The notes beneath the pieces were generated by a model that had not been told where the DNA came from, did not search any database, and saw only the letters and a list, made by a program, of their open reading frames with translations. A stretch of 64,000 nt of DNA from assembly GCA_014773175.1 (NCBI GenBank), contig VXCM01003393.1, positions 1 through 64,000 on the forward strand, given 5' to 3'. This document shows positions 63,821 to 64,000 of this stretch, one piece after another (positions within the stretch are counted from its first letter, which is position 1; the number at the start of each line of letters is the position of its first letter). The position numbers and the translations under genes were made by a program. The DNA comes from Lucifuga dentata (Eukaryota > Chordata > Actinopteri > Ophidiiformes > Bythitidae).

Positions 63821-64000
63821 TCAGTAATATGAGCTCAGGTGGGAGTGAGTTGCAGGATGTCTGGGCATGGCGGACCCAGGATAGATGGGGCTGTTGGCTG
63901 AATTCCAGTATGTCGTGGGAGGGCCGAAAAAGTTGCCGGGGGAGACGGGCATGGGAGCAGGATGACCCCCCATGAAGTTCATTTTNAGGGCCGAAAAAGT
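63821..64000 (-). CDS. C-terminal fragment of an unidentified Pro/Ser/Tyr-rich protein
   Basis: Reading leftward, the frame up to the TGA gives NFMGGHPAPMPVSPGNFFGP, continuing through PTTYWNSANSPIYPGS to HSHLSSYY and stop. The composition (Pro, Gly, Ser, Tyr, no charged runs) resembles the tail of a developmental transcription factor, but I cannot name one. The upstream part leaves the window, and an N at 63986 followed by AGGGCCGAAAAAGT repeats 63920-63933, so the last 14 bases are probably a contig-overlap duplicate rather than true upstream sequence. Confidence 0.55.
   Translation of the reverse strand, partial: TFSAXKMNFMGGHPAPMPVSPGNFFGPPTTYWNSANSPIYPGSAMPRHPATHSHLSSYY

Overview
The window is nuclear genomic DNA from a ray-finned fish, almost certainly a teleost. 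The evidence is split genes with GT-AG introns, low GC intergenic DNA with dense (CA)n/(GA)n microsatellites, many DNA-transposon MITEs typical of fish genomes, a fish-type zp3 egg-coat gene remnant, and vertebrate orthologues of DHX16, PPT2 and TEKTL1. Nothing prokaryotic (operon, ribosome binding site, CRISPR) is present. Gene models were assembled by hand from reading frames, splice sites and exon phase; every model below closes in frame.

Layout from left to right. 1-3.0 kb: gene-poor, AT-rich, with a decayed LINE fragment. 3.0-3.9 kb (-): a two-exon gene I do not recognise. 5.9-6.8 kb (-): an intronless RING-finger/transmembrane E3 ligase of the RNF183/RNF223/RNF225 group. 9.2-25.2 kb (-): dhx16, 20 coding exons, 1054 aa, with its largest (about 5 kb) intron full of transposon remnants. 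26.1-30.4 kb (+): ppt2, head to head with dhx16 and only about 0.9 kb away. 33.3-45.4 kb (+): a short myomegalin/PDE4DIP-like coiled-coil gene (780 aa after removing an assembly duplication). 46.5-52.1 kb (+): tektl1 (formerly CCDC105), a tektin-like sperm axoneme protein. 53.8-55.6 kb (+): a small secreted/GPI-anchored Ly6/uPAR protein. 56.6-61.5 kb (+): a zp3-like zona pellucida gene with at least four frame disruptions, read as a pseudogene, with a solo LTR between its last two exons. 63.8-64.0 kb (-): the C-terminal end of an unidentified gene running off the window.

The genes do not form one pathway. dhx16 and ppt2 are linked on human 6p21 in the MHC region, so their adjacency here may be remnant MHC-type synteny. 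The most useful observations are structural. There are 16 single-N positions, several flanked by 61-67 bp exact duplications that are evidently assembly overlaps, one of them inside a coding exon. There is a family of eight TTAA-bounded palindromic MITEs, two hAT insertions with readable 8-bp target duplications (one abutting the boundary of another MITE), a solo LTR with a 5-bp duplication, and a pair of perfect adjacent hairpins. I did not find convincing evidence of an undescribed biological system.
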